This document shows, piece by piece, positions 1 through 8,832 of a stretch of DNA of 64,000 nt. The stretch is taken from positions 496,001-560,000 of the forward strand of contig NZ_CP124681.1 in NCBI RefSeq assembly GCF_029961765.1, in the 5' to 3' direction. The number at the start of each line of letters is the position of its first letter. Within the stretch, counting starts at the first letter, position 1. Made by a program: the position numbers and the translations under genes. The notes beneath the pieces are model-generated. The model worked only from the letters and a program-made list of their open reading frames with translations, ran no database searches and was not told the DNA's origin. The stretch comes from Nocardioides sp. QY071. Its GTDB lineage: Bacteria; Actinomycetota; Actinomycetes; Propionibacteriales; Nocardioidaceae.

Positions 1-1413
1 GTGCTTGGTCCGCCGGTCGAGGTGCAGCGCGACCAGGGCGGAGGCGACGTCGGCGACCTCGACCACTCGCATGCCGTCGACGGTCCGTTCACGACCGCCG
101 CCGCGACGGGCGCCCTGGGCCGCGCCGGGGTCGGCGGGGACCACGGCCATGGCGAAGCCGAGCCGGGCGGCCTCGGCGAGCCGCTGGGGGAGGTCGCGCA
201 CCCGACGCAGCTCGCCGGAGAGCCCGATCTCGCCGAGGGCGACGACGCCGGCGGGCGGGGCGCTAACGAAGTGGGCGGAGGCGATCGCCACCGCGAGGGC
301 GAGGTCTGCCCCGGGGTCGCTGATCCGGGCACCGCCGACGGTCGAGGCGAACACGTCGTGCTGGTGGAGCCGGATGCCGCAGTGCTGCTGGAGCACGGCC
401 AGGATCATCGCCAGCCGGGAGCTGTCGATGCCGGAGGTGGTGCGCCGCGGACGCTCGGCGGGGGAGAGGGTCACCAGACCCTGCACCTCGGCCAGGAGCG
501 GACGGCGCCCCTCCATCGAGACGGCGACGCAGGTGCCGGGGACCCGGCCGTGGTGGCGCTCGACGAAGATGCCGGTGGGGTCCTCGACGGTGCGGATGCC
601 GTCGGGGCCGAGGTCGAAGCAGCCGACCTCGTCGACCGGTCCGAACCGGTTCTTGACCGCGCGCAGCATCCGGAACCGCGAGTTGCGGTCGCCCTCGAAG
701 TGGAGCACGACGTCGACGAGGTGCTCCAGCACGCGCGGACCGGCGATCGCGCCGTCCTTGGTGACGTGGCCGATCATCACCACGGTGATGTCGCGGCTCT
801 TGGCCATCCGCACCAGCGCCTGCGCCACCTCCTTGACCTGGGTGACGCCCCCCGGCACGCCGTCGACGCCGGAGGCGCTGATCGTCTGCACCGAGTCGAT
901 GACCACCGTGCTCGGCCGCACCTGCTCGATGTGGGTGAGCACCGCACCGAGGTCGGTCTCGGCGGCGAGGTAGAGCTGGTCGTGGATGCCGCCTGTGCGG
1001 TCGGCGCGCAGCCGGACCTGGGCGGCCGACTCCTCGCCGGTCACGTAGAGCGTGCGCTGCTGGGTGCCGGCGGTGCGGGCGGCCACCTCGAGCAGCAGGG
1101 TCGACTTGCCGACGCCGGGCTCGCCGGCGAGCAGCACCGCGGCGCCGGGCACCAGCCCGCCGCCGAGCACCCGGTCGAGCTCGGGCACGCCGGAGCGGTG
1201 GTGGACGGCCCGCTCGGCCGACACCTGGCCGATCGGGACGGCGGCGTTCGTGACGGGGGCGGCCGACGTACGCCGGGAGGGACCGGCGCTCGCCACCGCC
1301 ACCTCGGACACCGAGCCCCACGCCTGGCACTCGCCGCAACGGCCCACCCAGCGCGCCGTGGACCAGCCGCACTCGCCGCAGCGGTAAGTCGAACGTGTTT
1401 TCGAACCAGCCAT
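1..1413 (-). CDS. radA: DNA repair protein RadA (3' end outside window)
   Basis: RadA/Sms is a RecA-like ATPase that drives branch migration in recombinational repair. The protein opens with a four-cysteine zinc finger (CGECGW ... CGECQAW, residues about 12-31). It continues with a Walker A motif GEPGVGKS near residue 100, the RadA signature KNRFG near residue 252, and a Lon-like C-terminal domain (VGGARISDPGADLALAIASA). The reading frame is still open at base 1 after 471 codons, so only the last few residues should be missing. The start is the ATG at 1413. A TACTGT hexamer lies 6 nt upstream of it with no Shine-Dalgarno sequence, which suggests a leaderless mRNA. It is divergent from the LacI regulator. 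Assignment is firm. Confidence 0.96.
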   Translation of the reverse strand, partial: MAGSKTRSTYRCGECGWSTARWVGRCGECQAWGSVSEVAVASAGPSRRTSAAPVTNAAVPIGQVSAERAVHHRSGVPELDRVLGGGLVPGAAVLLAGEPGVGKSTLLLEVAARTAGTQQRTLYVTGEESAAQVRLRADRTGGIHDQLYLAAETDLGAVLTHIEQVRPSTVVIDSVQTISASGVDGVPGGVTQVKEVAQALVRMAKSRDITVVMIGHVTKDGAIAGPRVLEHLVDVVLHFEGDRNSRFRMLRAVKNRFGPVDEVGCFDLGPDGIRTVEDPTGIFVERHHGRVPGTCVAVSMEGRRPLLAEVQGLVTLSPAERPRRTTSGIDSSRLAMILAVLQQHCGIRLHQHDVFASTVGGARISDPGADLALAVAIASAHFVSAPPAGVVALGEIGLSGELRRVRDLPQRLAEAARLGFAMAVVPADPGAAQGARRGGGRERTVDGMRVVEVADVASALVALHLDRRTKH

Positions 1414-1503
1414 GGCACGACAGTAGAACAGACCGCCGACGGAACCGTCCTGGCACGCGGCGGTTGTGGAAAGCGGCGGAGAACGGCGTGGGAGAATCGC
1501 GCG

Positions 1504-2541
1504 GTGGACACCCCTCGCCCGCCGGCCACCCTCGCCGACGTCGCCGAGCGGGCCGGCGTCTCCCGGCAGACGGTGTCCAACGCGATCAACAACCCCGACC
1601 TGCTGCGGCCCGACACCCTGGCGCGGGTGCAGGACGCCATCGAGCACCTCGACTACACGCCCAACCAGGCCGCCCGCCACCTGCGCACCCGCTCCTCGCA
1701 CCTCGTCGGGCTGCGCCTGAGCCCGGCGCAGGAGTTCACCGCCAACATGGCGATGGACCGGTTCGTGCACGCGCTGGTCGAGGCGTCGCGCGAGGCGGGC
1801 TACCACGTGCTGCTGTTCTCCGGCGGCCGCGCGGCGGAGGGCGAGCTGCCCGACCCCCTCGGCGGGTACGACGACCTGCTCCGCTCGACCGCCGTCGACG
1901 CCTTCGTCGTCACCGACACCTACCTCGGCAACCCGCAGACCATCGGCCTGGCGGAGCGCCGCGCGCCGTTCGTGGCGTTCGGGCGCCCGTGGGACGACCC
2001 GGGCGCGGCCCATCCGTGGGTCGACGTCGACGGCGCCGCGGGCGTCGCGGCGGCGACCGAGCACCTGCGCGCGCAGGGCCACGAGCGCATCGCATGGCTG
2101 GGCTGGCAGCCCGGTTCGCGCATCGGTGAGGACCGGCGGGCCGGCTGGCATCGCGCGATGACCGCGCTCGAGCTGCCCACTGCCGGGCTCGAGGCCGCGG
2201 TCGAGGACGGCGTGCTCGCGGGCGGGCGCGCGGCGGCCTCGCTGCTCGAGTCGAGCGCTCCGACCGCGTTCGTCTGTGCCTCCGACACGCTCGCGGTCGG
2301 TGTCCTCGGGGCGCTGTCCGACCGTGGCCTCAAGCCCGGTCGAGACGTCGGCGTGGTCGGGTTCGACGACTCCCAGGTCGCCCAGGTGATGGGCCTGACC
2401 TCGGTCCGCCAGCCGCTCGAGGAGGTCGCGGTCCACCTCGTCGCCGCGCTCCGGGCACTGCTCGCGCCCGGTCGCGCCGCCGAGAGCGGCGTACTCCTCC
2501 AGCCGTCCTTGGAGGTCAGAAGCTCTTCGACCAGAGATTGA
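1504..2541 (+). CDS. LacI-family transcriptional regulator
   Basis: This 345-residue protein has the LacI layout. An N-terminal helix-turn-helix (LADVAERAGVSRQTVSNAIN, residues about 10-30) and hinge helix precede a periplasmic-binding-protein-like sugar-sensing core. The core ends with the family pattern CASDTLAVGVLGALSDRG ... VGVVGFDDSQVAQ. It should repress sugar-use genes until a sugar is bound. No sugar operon lies nearby, so its target cannot be inferred; autoregulation is possible. The GTG start at 1504 follows GAGAAT by 6 nt. The open frame extends far upstream only because it is antisense to radA. The 3' end overlaps the convergent methyltransferase gene by 26 bp. Confidence 0.9.
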   Translation: MDTPRPPATLADVAERAGVSRQTVSNAINNPDLLRPDTLARVQDAIEHLDYTPNQAARHLRTRSSHLVGLRLSPAQEFTANMAMDRFVHALVEASREAGYHVLLFSGGRAAEGELPDPLGGYDDLLRSTAVDAFVVTDTYLGNPQTIGLAERRAPFVAFGRPWDDPGAAHPWVDVDGAAGVAAATEHLRAQGHERIAWLGWQPGSRIGEDRRAGWHRAMTALELPTAGLEAAVEDGVLAGGRAAASLLESSAPTAFVCASDTLAVGVLGALSDRGLKPGRDVGVVGFDDSQVAQVMGLTSVRQPLEEVAVHLVAALRALLAPGRAAESGVLLQPSLEVRSSSTRD

Positions 2542-3220
2542 CCGCGTAGTCGACCTCGAGCCCCTGGTGCTCGGCGAGGACCTGGTCGGCGATCTCGCGT
2601 GCGAACTCGATGCGTACGACGGCCTCCAGGTCCGCCCGCGAGGCGAACCGCCACCCCATGTCGACCCGGTCCAGCGTCCACCCGCGCACGCTCCAGAACC
2701 GCTCGGTCTCCTCGGGCGGGTCCAGGTGCGGGTAGCCGCGGCGGAACCAGCCGCCGAACGTGGACCGGGAGCCGTCGTTGTCGATGACCAGCGCGACCCC
2801 GCCCCGCCGTACGACGCGGTCGAGCTCGACCAGCCCGGGCTCGCAGCCGCGACCGAAGAAGTACGCCCACCGGGCGTGCACGACGTCGACCGACGCGTCG
2901 GGGAGCGGGACCTGCTGGGCCGTGCCCTGCCGGACCTCGGCGTTGGCGACCTGGCGCGTCCGCAGCCGTCGGGCAGCCAGCTTCGTCAGGCCGGCGTGCG
3001 GCTCGACGCCGATCACGTGCGCCGCTGTCTCGGCGAAGGAGGGCAGGTGGAAGCCGGTGCCGCAGCCGAGGTCGAGCACGGTGCGGCCGGTCCAGTCCGC
3101 ACGCGCGGACATGGCCGACCAGAGCCGGCCGTCGGGATCGGCGGCGCGGTTCTCGATCTCGTACGTCGCGGTGTGGTGCCAGATGTTGGGGCTCGGGATG
3201 GCCCCGGCGACGTGGTTCAG
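2516..3220 (-). CDS. class I SAM-dependent methyltransferase, probable CTG start
   Basis: About 234 residues. Motif I of class I methyltransferases is clear (TVLDLGCGTGFHLPSFAETA), followed by GVEPH for the ribose hydroxyls and a post-motif region DASVDVVHARWAYFFGRG. The substrate is unknown. Between the stop of the upstream VOC gene and motif I there is no ATG, GTG or TTG in frame early enough. The likely start is a CTG (3218-3220) overlapping the VOC stop codon as CTGA, giving a protein beginning NHVAGAIPSP after the initiator. The frame stays open upstream but there runs antisense-free through the VOC gene without a good start. The gene is transcriptionally coupled to the VOC gene. Confidence 0.8.
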   Translation of the reverse strand: MNHVAGAIPSPNIWHHTATYEIENRAADPDGRLWSAMSARADWTGRTVLDLGCGTGFHLPSFAETAAHVIGVEPHAGLTKLAARRLRTRQVANAEVRQGTAQQVPLPDASVDVVHARWAYFFGRGCEPGLVELDRVVRRGGVALVIDNDGSRSTFGGWFRRGYPHLDPPEETERFWSVRGWTLDRVDMGWRFASRADLEAVVRIEFAREIADQVLAEHQGLEVDYAVNLWSKSF

Positions 3221-3855
3221 ATCCTCACGATTCCCGCGGGCGTCAGCACCTGGGCGGCGAGGATGCCGGGCGTGCCGTGCGGGGCGACCCACTCGACCTT
3301 GACGTCCTCGAGCGGCGCCTCGACGGTCTCCCCGAGCCACTCGCTGACCCGCTGCGGGTCGCCGGCGATCTCGATGCCCGCGAGCGAGACGGTGCCGTCG
3401 GCGCCGGTCGAGGGGTGGAGGTCGGCGGGGAGGTCCCACTGCAGGAAGAACGGCAGCTGCGGATCGGCGATGAGGCCGTTGATGCCGATCTGCTTCCAGC
3501 GCAGCTCGGTGCCGTCGGGGCGGTGCCGCGAGCCGGGGACGGCGGGGCGGCCGAGGCGCTCCTCGACGATGGTGATGTCGGGGACGGCGACGGCCCAGCC
3601 GAGCCAGCCGCCACCGAGCGCGGAGCGGGCCTTGACGGCCTGGCCGAAGGGGGCCTTGTCGGAGGCCGGGTGGTCGAGCGCCTCGACCACCTCGAGGTAG
3701 GTGCCGTCGGTGAGCGGCAGGATCATGTTGCGCGTGCCGAAGCGGGGGTGGACACCGCCGTCGACGAACTCACGCCCGATCGCCGCACCCAGGCGGGCTG
3801 CCGTGCTCGCGAGTCCGTCGGGGCCGGCCGCGTAGGAGAGATGATCCAGGCGCAT
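3217..3855 (-). CDS. VOC/glyoxalase-like family protein
   Basis: A 212-residue protein beginning MRLDHLSYAAGPDGL, the typical first strand of a glyoxalase-like (vicinal oxygen chelate) domain. It has a second glyoxalase-like half (AGIEIAGDPQRVSEWLGE). Its reaction is unknown; relatives are often annotated as glyoxalase-like without a tested substrate. Three in-frame ATGs are available (3855, 3864, 3873). The one at 3855 is chosen because the domain starts there and CAGAAT lies 7 nt upstream, as in other leaderless genes here. The start choice is uncertain by up to six residues. The downstream methyltransferase overlaps its stop codon, so the two form an operon. Confidence 0.8.
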   Translation of the reverse strand: MRLDHLSYAAGPDGLASTAARLGAAIGREFVDGGVHPRFGTRNMILPLTDGTYLEVVEALDHPASDKAPFGQAVKARSALGGGWLGWAVAVPDITIVEERLGRPAVPGSRHRPDGTELRWKQIGINGLIADPQLPFFLQWDLPADLHPSTGADGTVSLAGIEIAGDPQRVSEWLGETVEAPLEDVKVEWVAPHGTPGILAAQVLTPAGIVRI

Positions 3856-3946
3856 GCCAGACATTCTGAGCATGCCCGGAGAGGTCCGACGAATCGGGGT
3901 CGCTGTCTCTTGATGTCGAGAGGTGGCCGGCGCCTCCCGGAGGCCA

Positions 3947-4154
3947 CTTGTAACTAAGGGTTACAGCGCCGAATTTGGTGCAGCAGCACCGAGGTAGTGG
4001 CAACAGCGCCCGGGCAGATGGGGCGGACGAGCCGACTGCGATCTGGGCTGTCCCGCGCGGCATCGGCTCGCGGCGGCGCGCGGCTACCCGGGCGCTGTTG
4101 CTACTACCCGGGCGTTGTGGTGCTGGAATTCGTGCTGTAACCCTTAGTTACAAG
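3947..4154. repeat. 208-bp imperfect palindromic element, 21-bp terminal inverted repeats
   Basis: The 308-bp gap between the VOC gene and the Cys-rich gene is largely filled by one long palindrome. The outer arms 3947-3967 and 4134-4154 are exact 21-bp inverted copies (starting CTTGTAACTAAGG). A second exact 15-bp pair lies inside (4000-4014 with 4087-4101, GCAACAGCGCCCGGG), and a third pair (CGAGCCGA/TCGGCTCG) is near the centre. The ends are AT-richer than the surroundings, as if acquired. There is no transposase, so a miniature inverted-repeat element or a structured RNA are both possible. No clear target duplication is visible. Confidence 0.75.
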
Positions 4155-4162
4155 CGGCTGGA

Positions 4163-4924
4163 TCAGCGAGGGTCCGCGGGATGCAGCGCGAGGGCCGATC
4201 GCGAGCGCAGATGGGCCTCGCAGTGGCGCACCAGCTCGACGTAGGCCTCCTGCCCCATGAGCGCCACGAGCTCGGCCTCGTTGGTGACGTAGACCGGCTC
4301 GACGCCGACGTGGGCCTCGGTGTTGCCGGAGCAGTACCAGTCCAGGTCGTGCCCGCCCGGCCCCCAGCCGCGGCGGTCGTACTCGGTGATGGTGACCTCG
4401 ACGTACGACGACCCGTCCATCCGCTCGATCTCGCGGAAGGTACGCCGGATGGGCAGCTGCCAGCACACGTCAGGCTTGGTCTCCAGCGGGTTGCGGCCGA
4501 GCTCGAGAGCGAGCCCGTGCAGCGCGCAGCCCGCGCCGCCGGCGAAGCCGGGGCGGTTCGAGAACACGCACGAGCGCTGGCCGTCGACCTCGTGCATGCG
4601 GGTCTTCCGCTCGCCGTCCTCGTCCTTCTCGACCCAGTCCTTGCGCTTGACCGGTCGGCCCGGGTGGGACTGCCAGTGCGCCGGGGTCAGCTGCTCGACG
4701 AAGCCCGCGACCCGCTTCTCGTCGGCCTTGTCGGCGAAGTGCGCGCCGAGGGTGCAGCAGCCGACGTCGGGCGAGTCGGCGTAGATGCCGGCGCAGCCGC
4801 TGCCGAAGATGCAGGTGAAGGACGACGTGAGCCAGGTGAGGTCGCACTTGAGGACCTCGGACTCGTCGGCCGGATTGGTGAACTCCACCCACGCACGGGG
4901 GAAGTCGAGCGGGACCTCAGGCAC
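4163..4924 (-). CDS. conserved actinobacterial Cys-rich protein (Rv0495c-like)
   Basis: A 253-residue protein rich in cysteine in its N-terminal half: [18 protein letters not shown], then [11 protein letters not shown], and later [18 protein letters not shown]. This spacing resembles metal- or cluster-chelating Cys clusters, but no characterised domain was recognised. Position next to a divergent Ppx/GppA gene matches Rv0495c/Rv0496 of M. tuberculosis (from memory), so this is the likely orthologue of a conserved protein of unknown function. The C-terminal part contains aromatic-rich segments ([16 protein letters not shown]). ATG at 4924; 59 bp separate it from the divergent gene. Confidence 0.8.
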   Translation of the reverse strand: MPEVPLDFPRAWVEFTNPADESEVLKCDLTWLTSSFTCIFGSGCAGIYADSPDVGCCTLGAHFADKADEKRVAGFVEQLTPAHWQSHPGRPVKRKDWVEKDEDGERKTRMHEVDGQRSCVFSNRPGFAGGAGCALHGLALELGRNPLETKPDVCWQLPIRRTFREIERMDGSSYVEVTITEYDRRGWGPGGHDLDWYCSGNTEAHVGVEPVYVTNEAELVALMGQEAYVELVRHCEAHLRSRSALALHPADPR

Positions 4925-4983
4925 TCACCCCACAGTAGTGGCCGTGTGGTCGTGGGCGCGCTCCTGACTAGTACCGTGGACAC

Positions 4984-5922
4984 ATGCGTCTGGGTGTGCT
5001 CGACATCGGCTCGAACACCGGCCACCTCCTGGTGGTCGACGCCCACGGAGGTGCGGCGCCGCTGCCGGCGTACTCCTACAAGGAGCCGCTGCGGCTGGCC
5101 GAGCACCTCGACGACCAGGGCGACGTGTCGCCGACCGGGATCGCCGCGCTGACCGCGTTCACCGCGCAGGCGCTGGTGGTGGCCGAGGAGAAGGGCTGCG
5201 AGGAGATGCTCTCCTTCGCGACCTCCGCGGTCCGCGACGCCGGCAACTCCGAGCAGGTGCTGTCCCACGTCGAGGCCGAGACGGGGGTGCGGATCGCCGT
5301 GCTGCCGGGCGAGGACGAGGCGCGGCTGACCTTCCTCGCCGTACGACGCTGGTTCGGCTGGTCGGCCGGCCGGCTCGCGGTGTTCGACATCGGCGGCGGC
5401 TCGCTGGAGATCGCGGCCGGCTCCGACGAGCGCCCCGACGTCGCGTGGTCCCTGCCGTTGGGAGCCGCCCGGCTGGCACGCGCGGAGTTCGCGGCCCAGC
5501 CCGACGAGGAGCAGCTGCGCCAGATCCGGCGCCGGATCCGGGCCGACATCGCCCGCGACGCCGGCCACCTCCTGCGTGCCGGTACGACGCACCGCGCCTC
5601 CGCGACCTCGAAGACCTTCCGCTCCCTGGCCCGGATCTGCGGCGCCGCGCCGTCGGCCGACGGCCCGCTCGTGCCGCGGACCCTGCCGCTGGCGGAGCTG
5701 CGCCAGTGGATCCCCAAGCTGGTCGCGATGACGCCCGAGGAGCTGGCCGCGCTGCCCGGCGTCTCCCCGAGCCGCACCCACCAGATCGTGCCGGGGGCGC
5801 TGGTCGCCGAGGCCTGCATGGACATCTTCGACCTGTCGGAGCTGGAGATCTGCCCGTGGGCCCTGCGCGAGGGCGTGATCCTCGAGCGGATCGACAAGCT
5901 CAGCGTCAACGACCCGTCATGA
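4984..5922 (+). CDS. Ppx/GppA-family phosphatase
   Basis: A 312-residue member of the exopolyphosphatase/guanosine-pentaphosphate phosphatase family. It hydrolyses phosphoanhydride bonds in polyphosphate or pppGpp. Both ASKHA nucleotide-phosphate loops are present: [15 protein letters not shown] at residues 5-19 and [14 protein letters not shown] near residue 137. The length is that of the short actinobacterial form (like Rv0496, by recollection) rather than the roughly 500-residue E. coli Ppx, so it lacks the C-terminal HD-like part. The ATG at 4984 follows TAGTAC by 9 nt, a weaker leaderless arrangement. The stop overlaps the next start (ATGA). Confidence 0.9.
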   Translation: MRLGVLDIGSNTGHLLVVDAHGGAAPLPAYSYKEPLRLAEHLDDQGDVSPTGIAALTAFTAQALVVAEEKGCEEMLSFATSAVRDAGNSEQVLSHVEAETGVRIAVLPGEDEARLTFLAVRRWFGWSAGRLAVFDIGGGSLEIAAGSDERPDVAWSLPLGAARLARAEFAAQPDEEQLRQIRRRIRADIARDAGHLLRAGTTHRASATSKTFRSLARICGAAPSADGPLVPRTLPLAELRQWIPKLVAMTPEELAALPGVSPSRTHQIVPGALVAEACMDIFDLSELEICPWALREGVILERIDKLSVNDPS

Positions 5923-6737
5923 GCGAGCGGGGCCGTCCCCGGATCGGGCTCTCCACGAGCTCGGTCTACCCGGAGTCGACGGCTCACGCGTTCACCTACG
6001 CCGCCGCCGTCGGCTACGAGGCGGTCGAGGTGATGGTCGGCATCGACGCTCTGTCGCAGCAGGTCGACGCCGTACGCCAGCTCTCCGAGCACCACGACAT
6101 CCCGATCAGCGCCATCCACGCGCCCTGCCTGCTGTTCACGCAGCGGGTCTGGGGCGTCGAGCCGTGGGGCAAGCTCGAGCGCTCGGCGGCGATGGCGAAG
6201 GAGGTGGGCGCCGAGGTCGTCGTCGTGCACCCGCCGTTTCGTTGGCAGAAGGAGTACGCCCGCGACTTCGTCAACGGGATCGCCGCCCTGGAGGAGTCCT
6301 CGGGCATCGCGTTCGCCGTCGAGAACATGTACCCGTGGCGGGCATCGCGCCGCCGCCTCGAGATGTACCTCCCCGGCTGGGATCCCTCCGCGGAGCCCTA
6401 CGCCAACACCACGATCGACCTGTCCCACGCGGCGATCGCGCAGTCCGACCCGGTCGCGATGGCCGAGCGGCTCGGCCCGCGGCTGCGCCACATCCATCTC
6501 ACCGACGGCACCGACTCGGCCAAGGACGAGCACCTCGTGCCCGGGCGCGGCGACATGGGCGCCGACGCCTTCCTGCGCCACCTCGCGGCCACCGGGTTCG
6601 CCGGAGAGGTGGTGCTCGAGATCAACACCCGGCGCTGCACGACCCGCGAGGAGCGCGAGGCCGACCTGCGCGAGTCTCTCGAGTTCGCGATCGAGCACCT
6701 GACCGCCGTACCCGCCGACGCCGGGGAAGGTCCGTGA
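5919..6737 (+). CDS. sugar phosphate isomerase/epimerase-like TIM-barrel protein
   Basis: 272 residues of the xylose-isomerase-like TIM barrel / AP endonuclease 2 fold. Recognisable strand-end motifs include the acidic and histidine residues that usually bind a divalent metal: [41 protein letters not shown] and VVLEINTRR. The true substrate is unknown; these proteins are usually annotated only by fold. It is translationally coupled to the phosphatase gene upstream (ATGA overlap) and to the TetR gene downstream (GTGA overlap). The order phosphatase-isomerase-proC matches Rv0496-Rv0498-Rv0500. Confidence 0.85.
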   Translation: MSERGRPRIGLSTSSVYPESTAHAFTYAAAVGYEAVEVMVGIDALSQQVDAVRQLSEHHDIPISAIHAPCLLFTQRVWGVEPWGKLERSAAMAKEVGAEVVVVHPPFRWQKEYARDFVNGIAALEESSGIAFAVENMYPWRASRRRLEMYLPGWDPSAEPYANTTIDLSHAAIAQSDPVAMAERLGPRLRHIHLTDGTDSAKDEHLVPGRGDMGADAFLRHLAATGFAGEVVLEINTRRCTTREEREADLRESLEFAIEHLTAVPADAGEGP

Positions 6738-7324
6738 CCGCGACGACGCGGGGCCGCCGGCGCGGCAACCCGGACACCCGCGCCGTCATCCTCTCGGCGG
6801 CTCGCGCCCGGTTCGCGGAGTCCGGGTTCACCGGTACGACGATCCGCGGGGTCGCGGGCGACGCGGGCGTGGACCCGGCGCTGGTGCACCACTACTTCGG
6901 CTCGAAGGACGACCTGTTCGTGGCCGCGCTCGAGCTGCCCGTCGACCCGCGCGCGGTGCTCGCCGAGCAGGTGGTCGGCCCGGTCGAGGGCGCCGGCGAG
7001 CGGCTGCTGCGCGCGCTGATCGGCGTGTGGGACGACGCCGCGACCCGGCCGGCCCTGCTGGCGATGGTGCGGCGGCTGATCGAGCCCGGCGGCGACGCCC
7101 TGTTCCGCGGCGGGTTCGTGCCGGTGGTGCTGGTGCCGCTCGGCCAGGCGCTCGGGATCGACGCGCCCGAGCGACGGATGCAGCTGGTGGCGAGCCAGGT
7201 CATCGGGGTGATCGTGCTGCGGTACGTCGTGCGTGCCGACGCGATCGTCGCGATGGACGTCGACGCCCTGGTGGCGGCGTACGCCCCGGTGCTGGACGGC
7301 TTCCTCGCCGGACCCCTCCCCTGA
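6734..7324 (+). CDS. TetR-family transcriptional regulator
   Basis: A 196-residue TetR protein. The N-terminal helix-turn-helix reads TTIRGVAGDAGVDPALVHHY and is followed by the family tail FGSKDDLF. The C-terminal ligand domain ends in a hydrophobic dimer helix. The GTG start at 6734 overlaps the preceding stop, so it can be co-transcribed with the phosphatase operon. A fresh promoter lies 3 bp after its stop, in front of an ABC-2 exporter, which is the obvious regulatory target. Ligand unknown. Confidence 0.88.
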   Translation: MTATTRGRRRGNPDTRAVILSAARARFAESGFTGTTIRGVAGDAGVDPALVHHYFGSKDDLFVAALELPVDPRAVLAEQVVGPVEGAGERLLRALIGVWDDAATRPALLAMVRRLIEPGGDALFRGGFVPVVLVPLGQALGIDAPERRMQLVASQVIGVIVLRYVVRADAIVAMDVDALVAAYAPVLDGFLAGPLP

Positions 7325-7327
7325 CCC

Positions 7328-7356
7328 TTGCGCGTGCCGTCGCGGAGGCGCATTAT
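7328..7356 (+). promoter_or_regulatory. promoter of the ABC transporter operon
   Basis: TTGCGC (7328-7333) and CATTAT (7351-7356) are separated by 17 bp and followed 7 nt later by the ATG at 7364. This fits a SigA-type promoter of a leaderless transcript. The AT-rich stretch ATTATTCA ... TGATGAAT across the start is a weak inverted repeat and a plausible site for the adjacent TetR protein. Confidence 0.5.
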
Positions 7357-7363
7357 TCAACAC

Positions 7364-8080
7364 ATGATGAATTCCGTCGTCGAGATCGCCGGCCTCCATG
7401 TGGTGCGCGGCGGGACGACGGTGATCGACGGTCTCGACCTGTCCGTCGGCGCCGGCGTCACCGGCCTGCTCGGCCCGTCCGGCTGCGGGAAGTCCACGCT
7501 GCTGCGCTCGATCGTCGGCGTCCAGCGGGTGGCCGCGGGTGACGTCACCGTGCTCGGCGAGGCGGCGGGCAGCGCACCGCTGCGCGACCGGATCGGCTAC
7601 CAGACCCAGTCCTCCAGCGTGTACGACGACCTGACCGTCATCGAGAACCTCCGCTTCTTCGCCCGCGTGCTGGGCCTGCCGACCGCCGCGGCCGAGGATG
7701 CCCTGGCGTCGGTCGACCTGAGCAGCCACCGCGACGCCGTCGTCGGCCGGCTCAGCGGCGGCCAGCGCTCGCGCGTCGGGCTGGCCGTGGCGCTGCTCGG
7801 CAGCCCCGCGCTGCTCGTGCTCGACGAGCCGACCGTCGGCCTCGACCCCGTGCTGCGGCGCGACCTGTGGGCGCTCTTCCACCGCATCGCCGAGGCCGGT
7901 ACGGCGGTCCTGGTGTCCAGCCACGTGATGGACGAGGCGGAGCGCTGCGACACGCTGCTGCTGATGCGCGAGGGCCGGATCATCGCCCACGGCACGCCCA
8001 CCGAGATCAAGGAGTCGCAGGGCGCGGACGACATCGAGTCGGCGTTCCTCGCCCTCGTCGAGCACGGGGATGCGGCATGA
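7364..8080 (+). CDS. ABC-2 type transporter, ATP-binding protein
   Basis: 238 residues with all nucleotide-binding motifs: Walker A GPSGCGKSTLLRS near residue 38, Q-loop YQTQSSSVYDDL, signature RLSGGQRSRVGLAVAL, Walker B ALLVLDEPTVGLDP and the switch histidine in VLVSSHVMDEAERC. It powers export of an unknown substrate with the permease that follows, whose start overlaps the stop (ATGA). The paired ATGs at 7364 and 7367 both work; 7364 is used because the promoter spacing favours it. Likely controlled by the TetR encoded just upstream. Confidence 0.92.
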   Translation: MMNSVVEIAGLHVVRGGTTVIDGLDLSVGAGVTGLLGPSGCGKSTLLRSIVGVQRVAAGDVTVLGEAAGSAPLRDRIGYQTQSSSVYDDLTVIENLRFFARVLGLPTAAAEDALASVDLSSHRDAVVGRLSGGQRSRVGLAVALLGSPALLVLDEPTVGLDPVLRRDLWALFHRIAEAGTAVLVSSHVMDEAERCDTLLLMREGRIIAHGTPTEIKESQGADDIESAFLALVEHGDAA

Positions 8081-8811
8081 CGCCCCGGGTGACCCTGGCG
8101 ATCGCCGTACGGGTCCTCACCCAGCTGCGCCGCGACCACCGCACCCTCGCGATGCTGCTCGTGCTCCCGTGCCTGCTGCAGGCCCTGCTGTGGTGGATCT
8201 TCCAGGACCAGCCGTTCGTCTTCGACCGGATCGGGCCCGCCCTGTTGGCGATCTTCCCGTTCTTCGTGATGTTCCTCGTCACCAGCATCACCACGCTGCG
8301 CGAGCGGTCGGGCGGCACCTTGGAGCGGCTCTTCACGATGCCGATGGGCCGCCTCGACTTCCTGGTCGGCTACGCGCTCGCCTTCGGCGCGATCGCCGCC
8401 GTGCAGGCGGCGCTGGCCGCGGGCGTGGCGATCGGGCTGCTCGACCTCGACCTGCGCGGCCCCGACGCACTGCTCGTCCTCGTGGGCGTGGTCGACGCCG
8501 TCCTCGGCACGGCGCTGGGCCTGTTCGTCTCCGCCTTCGCCCGCACCGAGTTCCAGGCCGTCCAGTTCCTGCCGGCGATCGTGGTGCCGCAGATCCTGCT
8601 CTGCGGGCTGATCGTGCCCCGCGACCGGCTGCCGCAGGTGCTCGAGAGGGTCGCCGACGTGATGCCGCTGACCTGGGCGGTCGACGCGATGGAGCACCTC
8701 GCGACCACGACCCGCACCGGCGAGGTGTGGCGTGACGTCGGGATCGTGGTGGCGTTCGCGGTCGCCGCCCTCGCCCTCGGTGCGGCGACGCTCCGGCGTC
8801 GTACCGACTGA
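8077..8811 (+). CDS. ABC-2 type transporter permease
   Basis: A 244-residue membrane protein with about six hydrophobic helices in the ABC-2 arrangement. An N-terminal helix (TLAMLLVLPCLLQALLWWIF) precedes the conserved cytoplasmic segment ERSGGTLERLFTMPMGRLDF. Helices around residues 90-150 and a family-typical late segment (IVVPQILLCGLIVP ... VMPLTWAVDAMEHL) follow. It should form a half-size exporter with the ATPase encoded upstream. Drug or lipid-like substrates are typical for TetR-linked members, but nothing here fixes the substrate. Confidence 0.9.
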   Translation: MTPRVTLAIAVRVLTQLRRDHRTLAMLLVLPCLLQALLWWIFQDQPFVFDRIGPALLAIFPFFVMFLVTSITTLRERSGGTLERLFTMPMGRLDFLVGYALAFGAIAAVQAALAAGVAIGLLDLDLRGPDALLVLVGVVDAVLGTALGLFVSAFARTEFQAVQFLPAIVVPQILLCGLIVPRDRLPQVLERVADVMPLTWAVDAMEHLATTTRTGEVWRDVGIVVAFAVAALALGAATLRRRTD

Positions 8812-8832
8812 CCGGGCTGACCAGACACCCCC

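Noticed and set aside
1-1503. Open frame upstream of the LacI gene that would give an 846-residue protein
   Set aside because: The upstream part is antisense to radA, has the composition of a GC-rich shadow frame, and the helix-turn-helix begins right after the GTG at 1504.
2516-2541. Frameshift or misassembly at the LacI/methyltransferase overlap
   Set aside because: Both reading frames are intact and end sensibly; a 26-bp convergent overlap is acceptable in a compact genome.
3975-4244. Possible 89-residue gene within the palindromic element
   Set aside because: It runs through the inverted repeat and into the opposite-strand Cys-rich gene, with no ribosome site or recognisable sequence.
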